Assembly (NCBI RefSeq): GCF_963662255.1
Contig: NC_085055.1
Location: 7,485,602 to 7,549,601, forward strand
Reading direction: 5' to 3'
Source: Cinclus cinclus
Lineage: Eukaryota > Chordata > Aves > Passeriformes > Cinclidae
DNA: 64,000 bases
This document shows, one piece after another, positions 59,721 to 64,000 of this stretch. The notes beneath the pieces were generated by a model. It saw only the letters and a list, made by a program, of their open reading frames with translations. It had not been told where the DNA came from and did no database searches. The translations under genes were made by a program, and so were the position numbers. How positions within the stretch are numbered: the first letter of the stretch is position 1; each line of letters opens with the position of its first letter.

Positions 59721-62700
59721 TAAATGTTTTATCCCTGCGGGCTGCAGTTGATGTTGCACAAGGATTTTGCATGTGCTCAATGCATTATCATTCTTGGCAT
59801 TAAGCTTAGATAATTGTCTACTTATATTGAGCCTGTAATAGCAAAATACAAGTGAAGAGGCATGTTTTACAAAGTAAAACTATGAAATAGGTTTAGCTAT
59901 ATTACTATGGATTTTTTTTGTTCTATCCTACTAAATTTGAATGAGAATGAAGTATGATTCTATACCTTAATGCTGCTCAAACCAGGGTGGTCTCATAATT
60001 TTGTTTTACATGCATGACATTGCTTAAGGTCATTAGTTGTAAATCTTAGTATAAAAAGACTGAAAATATATTCAGTACTTTGTAGTTACCGAATACATAT
60101 TTAAAAGCCTCTATGAAAAGTCGGGACCTACATGGCAGATTTTCAGTAGCTGAATGGTCAATTTAATGATGTAGATTAGCTGTATCTAAACAGTAAATGG
60201 AGATAGGCTGTTGCAAGTCTTTGATGAATATCTCTGATGCATATCCCAGTTGATCAATTTTCTAATTTTAGGGATTAGTTTTCTGCTTTTCAATCCTAAT
60301 ATACCCTCCAGTTAAGTTCTATTTGAAATTTAACTTCGATCAGGTACAGCTTAATTTACTTTTCACTGCTGTTTAACTCTAATTGTCTAACAAGCACAAA
60401 TTAAATTTTAATTTGGTTTTTCTCTTTGCAGTGACTGCGATGTAATGGTCTCATTTTTTCACTCATTTTTTTCTTGGTGTTACCTGATTTCTAATTGATG
60501 ATTCAAATCACTATTTTATGTTACAAGACGGCCTTCAGTATTGCTTTAAATGTTTTAAGAAGTAGCTTGCATTCAAACATTTTATTCAGCCTAGTTAAAT
60601 TCAGCCATTAAATTTAGCAGCTAGAACTAATAGAGAAAAATTACTTGTTTATCGGATAGATAATTACTGCAGTAACTGTGTATATTATTGTAGTAGTTGT
60701 GCATAGTATGATCAACTTTTTTTATGTACATAGATTCTGTTTATGCAGTATCTACTGAGAACAGATAAGCAGCTTTTTGTGCAAATATGAAGAAATACTT
60801 AAATTATTTATTAAGAGAAAACCCAGTTTTGTTTTTATTGCTTATGTTCCTGGCACTAAAGTAGTTCTTGTGGAAGTGTGAATTGCCTTTTTTTTTAATG
60901 TTTTCAACATGAAGGCTACTAGTGTCAATCCATTTGATAAAATACTCTCTTAAATACATGCAAATCTGAACAGGTTATGACTACTGATTTTGTCTTTGCA
61001 AATGCCGGATCTTCAGCATACAGACTAATTAAATATTTGTAATAAAACAGTTAACTCCAGCGGGTTATTGCTGTGGTTTGCAAAACTGTATTGAAGTGCT
61101 TTCTTTTCATTTCATTGATGATGGAACAAACATTTCTTTAATAAGGATACAGCACATTCTAATTTTGCAGCAGAAGCTTAGATAAGGATCAGGCCCCTCT
61201 GAATCACTGCTTTGACCTATGACATGGAAAGTGCTGAAGCTCTTTGGCAAAAGAAGAGTTAGTCATTCATTATTATGCACAGGACTTTCCAGTTCTAAAG
61301 GGGCTCTGTGCTTTCTCTCAGATAGACTTTGTTTGTTGGAAATGAGAACTGTATTTTGGCAGTAAAGGACAAGAGCTGAAGCAACTCTGCAGGCAGACTC
61401 ATTATGACATAATCCTTCATTAATCCTTATTCTCTATTAATAGATCATGACAGAAGTTTTGCTTTGGGTGACCATCTTCACCAGCAAGCTATGAGAGAGC
61501 AGTAATGGACAAAGACACAAATAATAGACCCAAGCTCTTCTTTTCTGGCTATCATTTTATTTACAGTCTTAAGGAAGTACGGATGTGTTACCTTGGAGAA
61601 GTTAGTGTGCTAAGTGATCTATTTTCTTCAAGTGCAACCTGGCTTTGTAGCTGAGAAAGATGATTCATCTGTTGGAAAATGAATTACTTACGTTACTTAC
61701 CTGGCAGATAAATACACTGAAAAATTGGGAGTTGATTGCAGACTTGCTGCAGGAAAAATACAGGGATGCAAGACCCCATTAGAGTGGAAGTGGCAGTTAA
61801 AAGGGGAAGGACTGAAGAATGAGATTTTAAGTGGCATGTGAAATGAATGTGACAAAATTTGGCCAAGAGAAAGAAAATTTGAGATCTTTTGTTTCAGAGA
61901 ATGTTCGGGAGAAAAGCCCACATAACTGTGGACTGGTCGGGTGTATTTTTGTAAAAGTTCCAAAACCTATTGTTTTACTTGTTATAAGAAAAAAAAAATC
62001 TAAGTCAAGAATAATGAGGTTAATATTTGCCTGATACAGCAACGTATAGTCCTTGGCCACGCTCAAACTGCCATAGACAGGCAGTGGAACAAAAAATGCT
62101 GAGGAAAAAGAGGTAAATTGAATATTTCTGGGGGATATCTGACCATTGACTAAGTTGTGCCTGGTTCCTTTTAGAGTTGGATTTACTTGCATTGGATCTT
62201 GACTGTGATGTGGTGCACAGAACTTCTAGGTTAGATTGCTCGTCTGCTGAAATGCTCCTGTGGGAGCTGATGCTGCTGCTGATGACAGAGCAGGCTTGTG
62301 GGTTTTGTTACACAAAGGCTTTGTAACATCTATTAATATTGTCAAGTATAATTTGAATATAAGCCAAAATGTAATCTCTGAAGCAACTGTCTGCATCCTA
62401 CAAAAGCATTTGTTTGTTTATGCTGCAGTCCATTTAAAATGTAATGTGATATTTAAGTTGTTTAAGAGGGTAAACCAGACTACCTCCATTACCTTCTGTG
62501 AAACTATGCTGATTTACATCCATTGTGAATAAGATCACTAATTTCAGTACTTCTTCCTAAGATTTAGTGCCTCTTTGTTATATGTGCTGTAATGTCAGTT
62601 TGAGTGGGAAAAGTGGTGTAGAAAACCCCACCATTTTACAAACTGAGTGGAAAATATTTGTATTTATATTGGATCTTTGAGACACTTCTGGGATCCAATG

Positions 62701-63500
62701 CCTAGAAAGAGAGGTGAGAAAACCATGTGCATCTGAAAATATAACAATTACTAAGATTAAATGTTATTTGCTTCTAGAAGGACAATATTTTATGCCTGAA
62801 AACCTCAATATATATTTCTCTTTTTTTGTAGTTTCTTAGCATCCTCTCCATTCTATTCAGAAATATATGAAATATTAATGGAATGTTAAAATTTTCCATA
62901 GGGAAGGTTCGCCATTCATATAGAGGAAATAATGCAATCGGGTTTACAGTTTATCATTTTTATTACCACTTAGTGTAATATTTCACACAAACAAAAGCCC
63001 AACAGTTGCTATGTACTGTGAGAAACTGTCAGCAATTGTGTTTTTCCCTCTGCAAGTAGCATTTATCACTTCAACTTTTCTGCTGAGAATTTTGAATCTG
63101 ATTTAGACACAATGTGGCCGTTCAGATACAGGGTTAGTGAAGGAATGGAAAAATATAATTCAGAATTTCTAAGTTATTTATACGGTACTCTTGTTTTGCA
63201 CTTCTTTGGGAGTATGCACAATAAAAACTACTGAGTGTAGTTTTACTCCTCTTGCTACTTACATGTACACAGATAAAATATTGATGCCTTTGACAGTAGG
63301 TGTGGCTGCATCAATGTAGTTGAGTGTTCAGGTCCTGCGTGAAGCTCAGTGCTTCAGCACATCTGGATTGGATTCTTGCTTCCTGAAGAAGAGATTTCTG
63401 ATAGTAAACAGCCCTTTAATCCAGCAGACAAAAGGCATAACAGGATCCAGTGGATGGATGCTGACGTGCCAAATTCAGTCTGGAAATGAGATACCAATAT
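59721..63500. other. Unique noncoding DNA, no gene seen
   Basis: AT-rich, complex sequence. A 121-codon minus frame at 61827-62192 and a 90-codon plus frame at 62260-62532 have no recognised domain. No repeats identified. Confidence 0.55.
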
Positions 63501-63540
63501 TAACATGAGGAGTATTAGTTTAACATGAGGAGTAATTAGC
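63501..63540. repeat. Two-copy 20-bp tandem repeat
   Basis: TAACATGAGGAGTATTAGTT is followed directly by TAACATGAGGAGTAATTAGC; the first 14 bases of each unit are identical. A small local duplication. Confidence 0.9.
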
Positions 63541-64000
63541 CATCAGTGACTTAAATAGAAACAGGCTGGACCATGTCCCATACTGAACTATAAAACTGAA
63601 ATATCTTGTATTCAAATAAGTTCTGTCTTGAATATAAGTAACAGGTTGAAATAAATATAGGAACTTCTCCTCTAGTGTGTTACATGTGGCTGTAAGATCA
63701 ATTATTGTATTTTTCTAAAGTTCAATTGTCATTCATTATTTACTGTTATACTACTTTATATGATTGTGATTGCTGAAGGTTCTGTGTTAAACCAAGAGAA
63801 AAATAATTACATTGTGTTTTCAGCTGTCCAGAGCCAGTGACACTGTGCTGGCTTGTGGCACTTCTGTTCTTATCCTGCAAGAACCTAAACAGCTCTTAGT
63901 TCCTATAACAGTAGTTCTATACTGTCTTTTTCATTTGATATCCTCCTTTTCCACAAAAATCATGTTTTTGGAAAAAGCTATTCTCATTTGTCCCCATCTC
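63541..64000. other. Unique noncoding DNA at window edge
   Basis: AT-rich sequence with no frame, repeat or RNA gene recognised before the window ends. Confidence 0.55.

Noticed and set aside
1..64000. Bacterial-type features (operons, CRISPR arrays, attachment sites, defence islands)
   Set aside because: No dense long ORFs, no regularly spaced repeats and no ribosome-binding patterns; composition and repeats are vertebrate.

Overview
The window reads as vertebrate, most likely avian, nuclear DNA without genes. It is AT-rich, CpG-poor and full of short stop-bounded frames. Interspersed repeats are sparse, as in birds. The evidence for a bird, and probably a neoavian or songbird, is an ERVL-type LTR at 41345-41895 that matches a family I know from songbird genomes, together with a chicken-repeat-1 (CR1) 3' end at 50506-50550 on the minus strand. 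No exon with credible splice sites, no recognisable host protein, no tRNA or rRNA gene and no CRISPR array was found. The longest open frame is 138 codons. The window is best read as a gene desert or the inside of a very long intron.

Layout. 1-9.3 kb: a 96% identical 70-bp tandem duplication near the left end (81-220), an AT microsatellite and T-runs in otherwise unique DNA. 9.3-12.8 kb: a compact CpG cluster (9355-9545), an ancient interspersed-repeat remnant (10621-10850), A-rich low-complexity DNA and a degenerate 82-bp tandem duplication. 12.8-34.5 kb: mostly unique DNA with a MIR-type SINE relic (24663-24820), a perfect 26-bp palindrome, a C-rich tract with quadruplex potential (26455-26495) and a 43-base T-run (32041-32083). 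34.5-46.6 kb: a second MIR-type relic (34544-34730), a possible third, and the LTR. 46.6-47.5 kb: the most informative element, a decayed non-LTR retrotransposon whose reverse-transcriptase motifs remain in the right order on the plus strand and do not look like CR1. 47.5-64 kb: the CR1 3' fragment, another ancient repeat trace, a GC-rich block with open frames on both strands (54790-55210), a CpG-enriched unique patch (59540-59720) and small direct repeats.

No genes work together here. The content is a record of transposable elements of different ages plus several unique stretches that could be cis-regulatory. I saw no new multigene system. Repeat names and homologies come from memory of consensus sequences and motif order, not from database searches.
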